Source: Prorocentrum cordatum
Taxonomy: Eukaryota > Sar > Dinophyceae > Prorocentrales > Prorocentraceae
Assembly (NCBI GenBank): GCA_963575745.1
Contig: CAUYUJ010015503.1
Span: forward strand, 264,224-328,223
Direction: 5' to 3'
DNA length: 64,000 bases
A program made the translations under genes and the position numbers. The notes beneath the pieces are model-generated. The model was not told the origin of the DNA. It worked only from the letters and a program-made list of their open reading frames with translations, and did no database searches. Shown one piece after another: positions 34,988-45,174 of this stretch (positions within the stretch are counted from its first letter, which is position 1; each line of letters starts with the position of its first letter).

Positions 34988-35032
34988 AGGAAAAGGTAGG
35001 TACCCATACCGTATGGGTACCTACCTTTTCCT
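34988..35032. repeat. Perfect 45-bp palindrome
   Basis: Arm 34988-35009 (AGGAAAAGGTAGGTACCCAT then AC) is the exact reverse complement of 35011-35032, with a single C between them. Confidence 0.95.
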
Positions 35033-35194
35033 CCTCTGATGGCACCCTCCTCCTCTTCGCCGGCAGCACGGGCTCCCGAGGAGAGCGAGCCGCGATGGGG
35101 GCCGTCGAGGCGGGCGGCCAACGCCCGCTGGGCTCCAGGGGTGAGAACTGCCTCCGGCGACGCGCACCCACGGTCCACTCCGCCCCCCCCCGTG

Positions 35195-35196
<2 letters not shown>

Positions 35197-35232
<36 letters not shown>

Positions 35233-35345
35233 TATATACATATATATATATCGGTGTGTGTGTGGTGTGTGCTGTGTGCTGTGTGCTGTGTGCTGTGTGT
35301 TGTGTGTTGTGTGTGTTGTGTGTTGTGTGTGGTGTGTGTGCTGCT
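35197..35345. repeat. TA array followed by GTGTGCT repeats
   Basis: TATATA with two ACATA interruptions (35197-35252), then GTGTGCTGTGTGCT and GTGTTGTGTG repeats. Confidence 0.95.
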
Positions 35346-35361
35346 CGCTCGTCAAGAGGAG

Positions 35362-35436
35362 ACGAGGCAGATCGTGTCTTGTCGGACTCTGCTCGGTCAC
35401 GAGGCAGATCGTGTCTTGTCGGACTCTGCTCGGTCG
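35362..35436. repeat. 37-bp direct duplication
   Basis: GAGGCAGATCGTGTCTTGTC with GGACTCTGCTCGGTC occurs twice, starting at 35364 and 35401, without mismatches in the core. Confidence 0.9.
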
Positions 35437-35498
35437 AGGCCTCGACGGTCGCGCGGCGAGCCGAGGGGCGAAGGCTGCGTGCTCGTGCGTGCTCGCCT

Positions 35499-35656
35499 TA
35501 AGTCGGGCCTGTCCCTCCACAAGAGGAACATCCACGAACAGTCAAACGACAGTCTGGAGACGATGTTCCGACGGCTCCTTGGAATCTTTTGAGTACGTGT
35601 TGGCTATCTCTTGCTTTTTCGTCCACCACCCGCCTGCAGGAGGACATGCCCGACGT
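35499..35656 (+). mobile_element. TIR element of the GGTCGGGCATGTCC family
   Basis: Left TAAGTCGGGCCTGTCCCTCC and right GCAGGAGGACATGCCCGACG face each other about 155 bp apart, with a GAACATCCACGAACAGTCAA interior. Confidence 0.6.
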
Positions 35657-35687
35657 GATGATCGCCCCATCGGCTGCGCAAACCCGA

Positions 35688-36041
35688 GCTGGCCTTATGT
35701 GGGGCGCGTCCCCCTACAGGGAGATTTTCGACGAAAAATCAGACATACCCCAACAAAAAGTCCAAAAATACGCCAAAAATAGTCCGGGGACTATTTTTTT
35801 AGTATTTTGACCTTTTTGGAATATGTTTGGGGGTATTTGTATTTCGACCTTTTTGCTGTCTTTTCGGCGTATTTGTGGTGTATCTTTGGGGTATTTTTGG
35901 GTCTTCGGGCTTTGTTATCTTTTGGTGTCTTTTTGGGGCTTTATTTTTGGGATATTTCGATCTTTTTGGTGTCTTTTGGGGGCTTTATTTTGTCGTCGAA
36001 CCTCCCCCTGTACGGCAGGTTCGTGTCGTGCCGACCCCAGC
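35688..36041. mobile_element. Longer TIR element of the same family
   Basis: Left GGGGCGCGTCCCCCTACAGG with GAGATTTTCGACGA, and right TCGTCGAACCTCCCCCTGTA followed by a GTGCCGAC end, are inverted. The interior is T-rich on the plus strand with repeated TTTTTGGGGTATTT-like units. Confidence 0.5.
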
Positions 36042-36062
36042 GTTGGTTTTTGACACCGCAGG

Positions 36063-36158
36063 GATCGTTCAATCTTGAACGATCGGCCGCTGCCGCAACG
36101 TCCGATCGTTCAACATCGATCGATTCTGGGCCGCCGGCGGCGTTCAACCTTGAACGCC
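36063..36158. repeat. Two CGTTCAA-TTGAACG palindromes
   Basis: GATCGTTCAA, TC, TTGAACGATC (36063-36084) and GGCGTTCAA, CC, TTGAACGCC (36139-36158), both with perfect arms. A half copy (GATCGTTCAA) lies between them. Confidence 0.85.
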
Positions 36159-36298
36159 CGCGCTGGGGTCGCCGCTGGTCGACACGACGCAAACCTACCG
36201 TCGGGGGACGCGCCCGACATAGGGCTAGCCTCTCCGGAGGCCCCTGCTGCTGCCCGCGTGGCGCCGCCGCCGGTCGGCGCGCCGTGGCGCGTGGGGAG

Positions 36299-36568
36299 GG
36301 GGAGGAGGAGGAGGAGGAGGAGGAGGAGGAGGAGGAGGAGGAGGAGGAGGAGGAGGAGGAGGAGGAGGAGGAGGAGGAGGGGGAGGGGGAGGAGGAGGAC
36401 GTAGAGGAGGGGGGAGGAGGGGGGGGGGGGAGGAGGAGAAGGAGGAGGAGGAGGAGGAGGAGGAGGAGGGAGGCGGAGGAGGAGGAGGGGGAGGAGGAGG
36501 GGGAGGAGGGAGGAGGAGGAGGAGGGGGAGGAGGAGGAGGAGGAGGAGTCGGTCGGTCGGTCGGTCGG
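36299..36568. repeat. GGA array ending in a GTCG repeat
   Basis: GGA repeats with a G-rich centre, followed by about five GTCG units. Confidence 0.95.
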
Positions 36569-36639
36569 ATCGGGCAGTGAGGCGGCCCTCGTGCCGTGGA
36601 CGGGGGAGCGGCTCGCCTCCCGTGGGCCAGGGGCAACGC

Positions 36640-36780
36640 AACTGAAGTGTCCCTGGGACACACAAGTGAACACACACACACACACAAACAACAGGATGCC
36701 CCATGCTTTCCCATATTTTCTGGGCTTTGTCTTCCCCCCCACTTCCCATATGTTCCCATACTTTCTGGAGCACCGGGCCC
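36640..36780 (+). repeat. Dispersed repeat (TCCCATAT / TCTTCCCCCC type), copy 2
   Basis: GTCCCTGGGACACACAAGTG, GATGCCCCATGCTTTCCCAT and GTCTTCCCCCCCACTTCCCA match 5916-6084 and 37884-38045. Confidence 0.6.
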
Positions 36781-36799
36781 GGGAGAGAGGGAGGGCTGA

Positions 36800-37180
36800 G
36801 GAAGGTCGTGGTCTTACCGTAGGAGCTCCGCCACAAGAGACCCTCCACGAGAAACCCAACTCCGAGACCCCAAAGACGTCCAGTGAGTCTTGGTGTGTGT
36901 ACGTTACGCCCAGGAATACCTCCCGCTCTCCCCGCCGACCCGAATCGCCCAACCCGGTCTCCCCTTCAATCCCCCCTCCAGGGAGGCAAGCAAGGTGTTT
37001 CTTGGCACGAGTTTCCGCTGTAATCGAACCCAGCCCTGAACATGAACCTGAGCTTGCCATGGGGCACCAGGCCGGTGAGAGGGGGCTGAAGAGGGTCGTG
37101 GCCTTACCGTAGGAGGTCGACCGCAATAAACCCTCCACGAGAAGCCCGCCCCTGAGACCCCAGGACATCCGTTGAGTTTT
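36800..37180 (+). repeat. Dispersed repeat with CAAGAAACC core, copies 3 and 4 in tandem
   Basis: GTCGTGG(T/C)CTTACCGTAGGAG, CCCTCCACGAGAA and CTGAGACCCCAGGAC-type blocks occur at 36800-36895 and 37081-37180, about 285 bp apart. Confidence 0.65.
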
Positions 37181-37182
37181 GA

Positions 37183-37292
37183 GTTTTGTGTGTGTGTTTG
37201 TGTTTGTTTGTTTGTGTTTGTGCTTGTGTTTGTGTTTGTGTTTGTGTTTGTGCTTGTGCTTGTGTTTGTGTTTGTGTTTGTGCTTGTGTGTG
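37183..37292. repeat. TTTGTG/CTTGTG repeat
   Basis: TGTGTTTGTGTTTGTGCTTG-type hexamer repeats. Confidence 0.95.
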
Positions 37293-37424
37293 TACGTCAC
37301 GCCCTCCAGAGCAAAACCATCGAAAAACCATATTGACATGGGCCTCCACCGTATCTCGGGCCGGGCGAAAGGGGGGGATAGCAAGGGGGGGGGTTGAGAA
37401 TCAGCTCACGTAGCCGATTCTCCC

Positions 37425-37450
37425 GGCGCCTCCCGGCGCCGGGAGGCGCC
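37425..37450. repeat. Perfect 26-bp GC palindrome
   Basis: GGCGCCTCCCGGC and its exact reverse complement with no spacer. Confidence 0.9.
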
Positions 37451-37756
37451 CATGTATCGAGGAATGGGCCCAGCGGCGAGGCTCAAACCAGCTGCATGCA
37501 GCAGATTTCGTACCCCCCCCCTTTCCCTATCCCCCCCCCCCCCCTTCCGTTCGGCCCGAGTATCCGAGGCCTCCCGAGCCAGGCCCCTGGGCCGCGGCCC
37601 CGCGGAGGCACAGGGGCGGCTTCTCGCGGACGGGGCCCCCGCGCGGAGCGCATGGGGTGCGACCGCGCGTCCACGAGAGGTATCGCGCCCCGGGAACCCA
37701 GGCCGCGAGGGCGCGGGCACGGGCATCAGGAGGCAACTACTCTGAAGGAATCCTGC

Positions 37757-37803
37757 CCCTCCTCCTCCTCCTCCTCCTCGGCCTCCTCCTCCTCCTCCTC
37801 CTC
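37757..37803. repeat. TCC array
   Basis: Short TCC tract with one CGG interruption. Confidence 0.9.
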
Positions 37804-37883
37804 CGCCCCTCGCGCCCCCGCGGGCCCCGGAGATGGCCCGAAGAGGCCCTCCAAGGCCACCCCATTGCTCCAAGAGATCTGCT

Positions 37884-38045
37884 GTGAAGGGGCCCCGGGA
37901 CACACAAATAAATACACACAAATCAAAAGATGCCCCATAGTTTCCCATATGTTCTGGGTTTCTGTCTTCCCCCCCCCACTTCCTATAGTTTCCCGTATTT
38001 GCCTGGGAGTGGAGGATTCATTGTGTCTGTGCGTTTCTTTCCCTC
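37884..38045 (+). repeat. Dispersed repeat (TCCCATAT / TCTTCCCCCC type), copy 3
   Basis: Closest match to 5916-6084 over its full length. Confidence 0.65.
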
Positions 38046-38212
38046 CTTGTACTGGGAGGTCTTCGTCGGGAGGGCTATAGGGAGGATCTGACCCCGTGGG
38101 GGGGCTGCTGCGCCGGATTCGGCGGCGGAGCAGGCGGGGCGAAGCTGGAGCAGGCGAGATCTAGCGGGACTCAGCCGGAGTAAGCCGGATCGAGCCGACT
38201 TCGGGCAAGGAT

Positions 38213-38332
38213 TAGGCCGGGCATGTCCCCCTGACAGGCGGATTTTGGACGACAAATGAGAATTGGGCCAAAAATGCTCAAGAATAGTCGATTATAGTTT
38301 TACAACAACAACAACAACAACAACAACAACCA
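38213..38332 (+). mobile_element. Left end of the GGTCGGGCATGTCC family followed by a CAA tract
   Basis: TTAGGCCGGGCATGTCCCCC, then ACAGGCGGATTTTGGACGA, then ACAACAACA (38303-38332). A right end of the family lies at 40574-40640 after a CAA/CTA array, but the two cannot be shown to belong together. Confidence 0.5.
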
Positions 38333-38698
38333 TTTTCAGGCTGTACGCTCTTACTTGCCCGCGAGTCATTCAACACGTATACCCTACACCCTCGATACCC
38401 GCCCTCTTCGTCTTCGATCACACCCCTTTCGGGGGGATTATTTCTCTTTGCTGGGGCCGGCGGGCTTAGACGTACGGGCAAACCGGAACGGGCGGACAAT
38501 CCTTCGGGGGCGTACATCTCTCTGCCCGCCATTGGAATTGGCGCGGGCCCTGCAAGAGGAGGAGGGGAAGAACGAGGGAGAGTGGGAGGAAGGGGAGGGG
38601 GAAGGACGAAGGAAGAGGGAAGATACCACGTTGTGAAGGCGTCCTTGGCGCGTGCGTGGTTCCTGAGCGCCGAAACGCAATTCCAGAATAATTTGTGA

Positions 38699-39130
38699 GG
38701 ACGTCGCACGCGAGAGCGCAGTCCTGAGTACATTGTGAGGAAATCTCAGGCGGAAGCGGGGGCCCTGACTAAGTTGCGAGGAAGTCTCAAGCGGGAGCGC
38801 CGTTCCTGAGCAAATTGCACGGAAGTCTCAGGCGGGAGCGGGGGTCCTCACTAAATTGCGAGGAAGTCTCAGGCGGGAGCGCCGTTCCTGAGTCAATTGC
38901 GCGGAAATGTCAGGCAGGAGCGGGGGTCCTGAGTAAAATTCGAAGAAGTCTCAGGCGGGAGCGCCGTTCCCACGTAAATTGCACGGAAGTCTCAGGCGGG
39001 AGCGGGGGTCTTGATTACATTGCGAGGAAGTCTCAGACGGGAGCGCCTTTCCTGAGTAAATTGCGCGGAAGTCTCAGGCGGGAGCGGGGGTCCTGAGTAA
39101 AAACCGAGGAAGTCTCAGGCGGGAGCCGTT
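38699..39130 (-). repeat. Regular 41-bp satellite with 82-bp higher-order period
   Basis: Unit starts at 38699, 38740, 38781, 38822, 38863, 38904, 38945, 38986, 39027, 39068 and 39109 are exactly 41 bp apart. Units carry AAGTCTCAGGCGGGAGCG and mostly alternate between GCCGTTCC and GGGGTCC variants. On the minus strand the core is the CGCCTGAGACTTCC motif seen in other repeats. Confidence 0.9.
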
Positions 39131-39246
39131 GTTGTTGTAGCCCGGGGGGCAGGGGCACAGTTTGAGCAGGAAGACTTTCCTTGAGAAAAAACCAGGTGCG
39201 AGCCCCGGGGATGGCACTTCAATCGAAAAAAAACAATGTGCACCGG

Positions 39247-39306
39247 TGGGGGGGGATCAACAATAATTATTCTTCAAGAATGAGAGTTCAACAACAACAA
39301 CAACAA
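39247..39306 (+). repeat. CAACAATAATTATTCTT block with CAA tract, copy 1
   Basis: GATCAACAATAATTATTCTT then GTTCAACAACAACAA. The same block is at 40029-40085, where the CAA tract is much longer. Confidence 0.75.
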
Positions 39307-39589
39307 TTACTAGCACGTGGGGACACTCCGTTCTCACCAGTGCCAGGGTTTTCATAGGAGGCGGGCAATACCCCCACTTTGTGGGGGGGCCGGTTCAAGC
39401 TCTACCAAATTTCCAAACGACTCTTCGCCACCACCCACACCCAGCTTCCCGCCCTATGACGTTCGGACACTTCACTTCGTGGCATGCGGACGACCGTGGC
39501 TACTATTCAGGGCCCCGCGGCCGACGACGACGGCGTGCGCGCGCGAAGAAAAAACGAATGTGTCCCGCATGGTATTATTTGACAGGGAT

Positions 39590-39972
39590 GATGGCCCTGG
39601 CAGGTGCGCAACCGTTGTCGCAGAAGTTCGAAAAAGTTGCTCGCAAAAGCCCGTTTGACAGAAATGTTTAAAAAGTGTTGGGTTTCCTACGAATCCGCAA
39701 GAGCGCGCGGGATGAAATTTCGACATTTTTTTTGAAAAACCATTGGTTTTTTGATGTTTTATGTTAAAATCGCTACGAAAACTAAGGTTTTGGAAGGATT
39801 TCGTCTTGCGCGCGCGAATGTCCACTTTACCTTTATTTTTTGCAAGGGATTCTTGAAGTTTGGTTATGTTAGAACAAGAAATGTCCACTTTAGCTTATTT
39901 TTTGCAAGGGAAAGCGGGCCGTAACAAAACAACCGGATCCGGACCAACCCGTTTTGCCTGAGACTTCCTCAC
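39590..39972. repeat. Second locus of the TTTTTTGCAAGGG family, then a CCTGAGACTTCCTC block
   Basis: Resembles 10433-10945. At 39955-39972 it runs into TGCCTGAGACTTCCTCAC, the motif that starts element copies A-C. Confidence 0.6.
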
Positions 39973-40028
39973 GAAAATGATGAAAATGTGGCTGCGGCCT
40001 AGGCGCGGCGGGGGGGTCGTGCACCAGG

Positions 40029-40573
<545 letters not shown>

Positions 40574-40640
40574 AAACATCCCAGACTATTTTCACTATGT
40601 TGGACAACTCCTTCTGTAGAGGGACGCGCCCGAGTTCGGA
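40574..40640 (+). mobile_element. Right end of the GGTCGGGCATGTCC family
   Basis: CTCCTTCTGTAGAGGGACGC and GCCCGAGTT match the inverted right terminus of 24452-24612. Confidence 0.5.
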
Positions 40641-40792
40641 CCAGGGCGAAATCAGAACTTGACCTCCTCGGGAGCTGCCCGAGCGGGTATGCGCCCGCCT
40701 CTCGTGACAGGCGCTGCTCGGGCCCGCGGGGCCCGGCCTCGGGCGCCTGCGGGCCCTGGGTGCTGCGGGCTGTGCCCCTCGGGCAGCGGTCG

Positions 40793-40911
40793 CCTCTCCT
40801 CCTCCCTCCTCCTCCCTCCTCCTCCTCCCCTCCTCCCTCCTCCTCCTCCTCCTCCTCCCTCTCCCTCCTCCTCCTCCCTCCTCCCTCCTCCTCCTCCTCC
40901 TCCTCCTCCTC
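40793..40911. repeat. TCC array directly upstream of the intact SL
   Basis: TCC with CCCT variants, ending one base before the SL at 40913. Confidence 0.95.
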
Positions 40912-40912
40912 G

Positions 40913-40934
40913 TCCGTAGCCATTTTGGCTCAAG
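40913..40934 (+). promoter_or_regulatory. Intact 22-nt spliced-leader sequence at the 5' end of a LINE
   Basis: TCCGTAGCC followed by ATTTTGGCTCAAG matches the dinoflagellate SL at all 22 positions. It is followed by the retroelement's leader and ORF1 rather than by the intron and Sm-type site expected of an SL RNA gene, so a reinserted trans-spliced transcript is the better reading. The internal GTAG gives a possible new acceptor directly after a TCC tract. Confidence 0.9.
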
Positions 40935-41078
40935 GTTTTGAGTTCCCCTGTGGAACAAGTAGATACCGCTAGTCCGCGGCCAGTCTTCCGAGGTTTCATC
41001 GCTCCGCTGCGTGAGTCGCCAGACGACGCAGCATTCCGACTTTCGAGCACCTTGTCCAGGTTCCTGGGTGCTCATGCG

Positions 41079-42214
41079 ATGGGAACGCAGAATGGCTCCA
41101 GTCAGGTCAGTCGTCACGCCCAGCGGCGTCGCGCGCAGGCAGAAGATTGGTGTTGCCGTTACTGCACGCATCCGACTTCAGGAGCACCATGGTGGAATCG
41201 TGCCACGGTGCAGCAATGTTCGAAGTGTGGAGTTGCAAAAGCCACGGCCTTCCTCAAGCCCAGGCCGAGTGCAGTTCCGCCTTCCAAATCCAAAGTTCAA
41301 GGTAAAGGAGCCGTCCCGCCGTGGCATGTCCATCAGATGGAGTTGCTGCAGAAGCAACTGGAGGCTGCCAACGCCAAGTTGGAGAGCCAGAGCCAGGACG
41401 CCATGGCAGTGGACGGAGGCGGCCAATCTGACACCACGGGAGCCCAGAAGAGAGCCAGGCTGGAGGAGATTGAGACACCTCTTCGGGCAATCGCTGCACT
41501 CAAAGACAAGGACTTCGCGACGACACGCACTTCACTCGAGGAGGAGCGGCGCCGATTGCGAGGTGAACTTGAAGAATCAAAACCTGTCCCTGCTCGACTA
41601 CGCTCGCTGGAATTTCAGTCTAGCAAGCTACAGCAGCGGAAGGTCAAGCATGGTGAAGCGTTGTCTGCGGCCAAGGAAGCTCTGCTCAAGGCCCAGCAAG
41701 CAATCGATGAGGAGGAGGCAAAGATCGCGGAGATCGAGACGCAGCTGCTGGATATCAGTTCGGAACAGGCCCGTCTGTCTGCGCAGGTGCCGCGAGTCAA
41801 CCCAGCGAAGGAGGGCGACCACCAAGAGGACATGGTCGAGTCGCTCGGTCTCACTGTCGAGAAGCTCGGTGCCATCTCGGAACAGCTCGGAGCCAGTGGA
41901 CAGATGGCCAGCAAGCTTGGCGAGATCCTCACCGAGGTGCGCGATTTCGAAGCTTCACAGGCATGGCGGAGGAGGCCAAGCTCAAGAAGGCTCAGGAGAC
42001 GCAGGCAGAAAGGGCCCAGCAAAACGGCGTCAAAGCTGAGGCGGGGCCTGACTTCCCCAACGTGGACGAGGCCGGCACCGATGAGATGCATGACTTCCTT
42101 CAGGCGTCTGGGGTCAACGTGTCAGAAGAAGAAGGGGATGTTCGCGGGCAGCTTCGCAAGATGCATGAGGGCGCCGGCAAGTGGCGCATGCAGAAGAAGG
42201 CCAAGACGAGTTGA
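41079..42214 (+). pseudogene. LINE ORF1: RanBP2-type zinc finger plus coiled coil
   Basis: The first in-frame ATG after the SL is at 41079. Residues 24-50 carry W24-x-C26-x2-C29 and N40-x6-C47-x2-C50. This is the RanBP2 zinc-finger pattern with a longer gap before the Asn. Residues from about 90 to 290 are strongly helical and charged (LLQKQLEAANAKLE, AKEALLKAQQAIDEEEAKIA), typical of an oligomerising coiled coil that would package element RNA. Near 41960 the frame shifts. The continuation (MAEEAKLKKAQETQ to HEGAGKWRMQKKAKTS) ends at a TGA at 42214. RanBP2-type fingers bind RNA or ubiquitin in known families; use in a LINE ORF1 here is inference. Confidence 0.7.
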
Positions 42215-42809
42215 GTCAAGCTCACGGCCGCAGTGTGGGAGCTACGACCCCTTCCGCCAGCGCGATGATTATCCGTGCAGGTCCCTTGAGGTTGATGGGG
42301 GGCATGGTCGTGGCCCCCACGCATGCACGACGCTCTCGGCTACAACTTGTACGATTGTTCGAGCTGAGAAGTTTGCCAGGTCCCGCTTGGGTATGAGCTG
42401 GAGTGCCTGGAAGATCATGGTGATGTTGATATGGCCGTTGTGCAGTTCGTGTGCAATGGCATCTACGATAGGGACGGTGGCAAGCAGCATTCATGCCAAC
42501 CCGCTGTTCAAGGCTCAGGGCGCCGATGGCGCCGTGCCTCTCCAATCGCCCGACTGCCACTCCAGGAGTGGAGCAGTTGGGAGTGCCGCGCCTGCGGGCA
42601 GCCGCGCTCACGGGGCCTCCGTGAGGAGGGCGGCAGCCCCCGCTGCGATGACGCCCGGCTGCTCGCCGCCATTGGAGGCCGCTGGAGCAGTCGGGAGCGC
42701 CGCGCCTCAGGGCAGCCGCACTCGCAGGGCCTCCGCGAGGAGGGTGGTCGTTGTCCCTGCTGCGTCGGGAGAGGCCGCCACTCGAGCAGTGGCCGCGCCT
42801 GGCGACAAC

Positions 42810-43578
42810 GATGACAAGGTTGAGGTCAAGGCTGGTCACGTCAAGGGATTGGTCTGTACCCTGAATGCCTCAGACGAGAAGCAGATGTTCAGATTCCTCG
42901 ACAAGTGCACACATGTGTTGGTCGCCATCCAGGAACATCATGCACCCCCAGACAGGCTGGCGGATGCACAACACGCGGCGCTGGGCATGGGATGGAAAGG
43001 AGTGTGGGCCGCTGCGAGGCCCTCAGGGCATGGTGAGGGCAATCAGAGTGGCTTGGCCATTCTGGCCCCAGCGCGCGTGCCTATCACTCAGCCTCCTTTT
43101 CTGCCTGTCCCCAGCTTTGCAGAAGGCCGAGCTGTCGCAGGCCACGTGCACTGGGGAGTGCCTGGTGGTTTCATTTAGATCAGCCTGTATGTGTATGTCA
43201 ACGAAGGCTGGTCTGATCGGAATGTCAATAGATTGCAAGAGCTCTGTTCGTTTCTCGCCAAACTGAATCATGCAGGTCACGATTGGATTGTAGGCGGAGA
43301 TTTTAACATGGAGGTCCAAGAGCTTGCAGACGCTGATTGGATCCAGGCCCTAGGAGGGGTCATCAAGTCGACTGCTGCCACTACTTGTCGGCAATCCATC
43401 CCTGGGTCCAGGATCGATTAATTTCTGGCGTCGCAAATCTGATGGCCCGCGCGGGCCAGGCGGAGGTCCAGGAAAACGCGGCGGCCTTTCCTCACCTCCC
43501 TGTCTGTCTGAGTATGACGGGCAAGGACCAGCCTCTCTGGGCTCGCGAGCTTCGCAGCTGCCCCGAGAGTGCCGAAAG
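42810..43578 (+). pseudogene. LINE ORF2, EEP endonuclease domain
   Basis: This is the apurinic-type endonuclease that nicks target DNA to prime reverse transcription. Visible motifs: VKGLVCTLNAS as first strand, VLVAIQEHHAP with the catalytic Glu, GLAILAPARV, DWIVGGDFNMEV as the GD(F)N motif, and FPHLPVCLSM near the end in place of the usual S-D-H. A TAG at 43176-43178 and a TAA near 43419 interrupt one frame, each plausibly a former Tyr codon. A frameshift near 43430 is needed to reach the last motif. The region between ORF1 and 42810 also reads as ORF2 in changing frames and includes a duplicated GSAAP/GSR block about 114 bp apart. Confidence 0.75.
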
Positions 43579-45174
43579 TAGGCTGCTCTAGGTTCCCTCT
43601 TAGTTGGGGCGGAGTGGAGGCTCTGGTGGGGAGGGCGGTTGATAACACTCCGCTGCAGGTTGCCTGGGACGCAGTGCTATCCCAGATGGAGCTCGAGCTG
43701 TTAGGGCGGCATGACATTGTTGACCAGGCGGCTGAACAGTATGTAGGGGGAGCTGGGCCTGTAGAGTTTGCCAAAACCAAAGTGCAGTGGAAACCGCCCC
43801 TGCAAAGAACCCATGCCAATGCAACAGAGAAGGCCTGGAGTGTGACGGCCAGATGGGCTCGACACCTCAGGCGCTCGAAGGAGGCGCTAGTCAATGTAGT
43901 TAGGTTGTTGCAACGCCAGTGCGTGAGTGGAGTAGCTTCGGATGCACTTTATAGCAAGGCAGCTAAGATGGTCCTGAAGCTCACGCGCTTCACGGATAAA
44001 GCTCGCAAAGCTTCGGAGATCCTTGTTCTCCCCAGGGCCAAACGAGAACTTTCCACTGTTGGTTTGGAGGCCCTGGTCAAACCTGAGTTTGAGGAGCTGG
44101 TTGGTTCGATTATAAGCGCTGCAGAAGGCCAAGCTGAGCAGCAGGCCGATGCCGCCGCCGCTGCTTGGAAGAAGTGGGATGCAGCATATTTTAGAGGAGG
44201 CGCGCGCTTCGCGCACCGACATGCTCGAGGCCGTGCTTTGCAGGAAGTATGCGCTGCCAACATGATCGCCAAACCAGAAGCGCAACCGTATCATCTGGCG
44301 GACAGAGCTATGCGTGAGTGGAAGGGCATCTGGAATGAGCACGGGGTTGAGGCCCCTGTGCGCCCTGCGGATTTTGACTCGTGGGGGCCCATTTCGGTCC
44401 AGGTGATCAGGGATGCCCTCCTCAAGTTCCAATGGAATATGGGGATCGGTCAATTTGATTTTTCACCACGCAGCTTGCTCTTTGTAAGCGATGCTGGTTT
44501 GGCGCGCCTCGGTCACCTGTTCATGCGCTGCGAGGGTTTAGGGCAGTGGCCGCCCCATCGATTGCTGACGCAACTAGTCCGACTCCCCAAACCAACAGGT
44601 GGATGTCGGTTGATTGCGTTGATCCAGACTTTACTCAGAATATGGGGTCGGGTTCGCAGGAGTCTGGCCACGAAGTGGGAATGTGCGCACCCGCTCGACA
44701 GCATCTGGGAAGCAGGCGAAGGGCGATCTTCCTCGGACAGTGCATTCTCGTTGAATTTAGATGCTGGGATTGCTCACGAGAATGGAGAAGATAGCTTGGC
44801 TGTGTTTGTCGATATGAGGAAATACTATGGACATGGCCATCCTATATAAGCTATTAGAGGAAGCCAGAGCGGTTCGGTTTTCTGTTAGATTGGCATGGAT
44901 GGCCATTCAATCCTACCTCCAACCTCGCTCTCTCCGAGCCTTCGCTAGCCCCTCCTTTCCCGTTGCCTCTAATCAGGGTATATTAGCGGGATGTTCCCTG
45001 GCCGCTACCATGTTGCAGGTATTGTTGTACCGTAGTTTAGTTGCAGTGCAGCAGCTGTGCCCAAATGTAACTCCACGAGATAGGATCGACGATGTGAGTT
45101 TTCATTGGTCGGGGGGGGGGGGGGGGGGGCGGGCGAGGCAGTGCTTCGAGCGGGAGGGGCGAAGATGCTCGTGA
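43569..45174 (+). pseudogene. LINE ORF2, linker and reverse transcriptase
   Basis: A helical linker of about 300 residues leads to the RT. Motifs: HRLLTQLVRLPKP and GCRLIALIQTLLRIW (template-binding and fingers part), LAVFVDMRKYY (motif A, catalytic Asp, about 44799-44829), SNQGILAGCSLAATML (motif B) and DRIDDVSFHW (motif C, about 45085-45105). Motif C reads IDD where most LINEs have YADD or FADD. A one-base shift near 44830 separates motif A from B. The frame is lost at a run of 19 G (45111-45129). Confidence 0.8.
45111..45129. repeat. Run of 19 G inside the reverse-transcriptase region
   Basis: Lies directly after motif C. The protein reading resumes in another frame just 3' of it (ARELAKAARTFGEDVRP). 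Confidence 0.95.

Noticed and set aside
38699-39130. CRISPR-like array
   Set aside because: Units are continuous 41-bp tandem repeats with no unique spacers, and the context is eukaryotic.
40913-41000. Functional SL RNA gene
   Set aside because: The 22 nt are perfect and followed by GT, but no Sm-like site or short intron follows; the sequence runs into a LINE ORF1. Not fully excluded.
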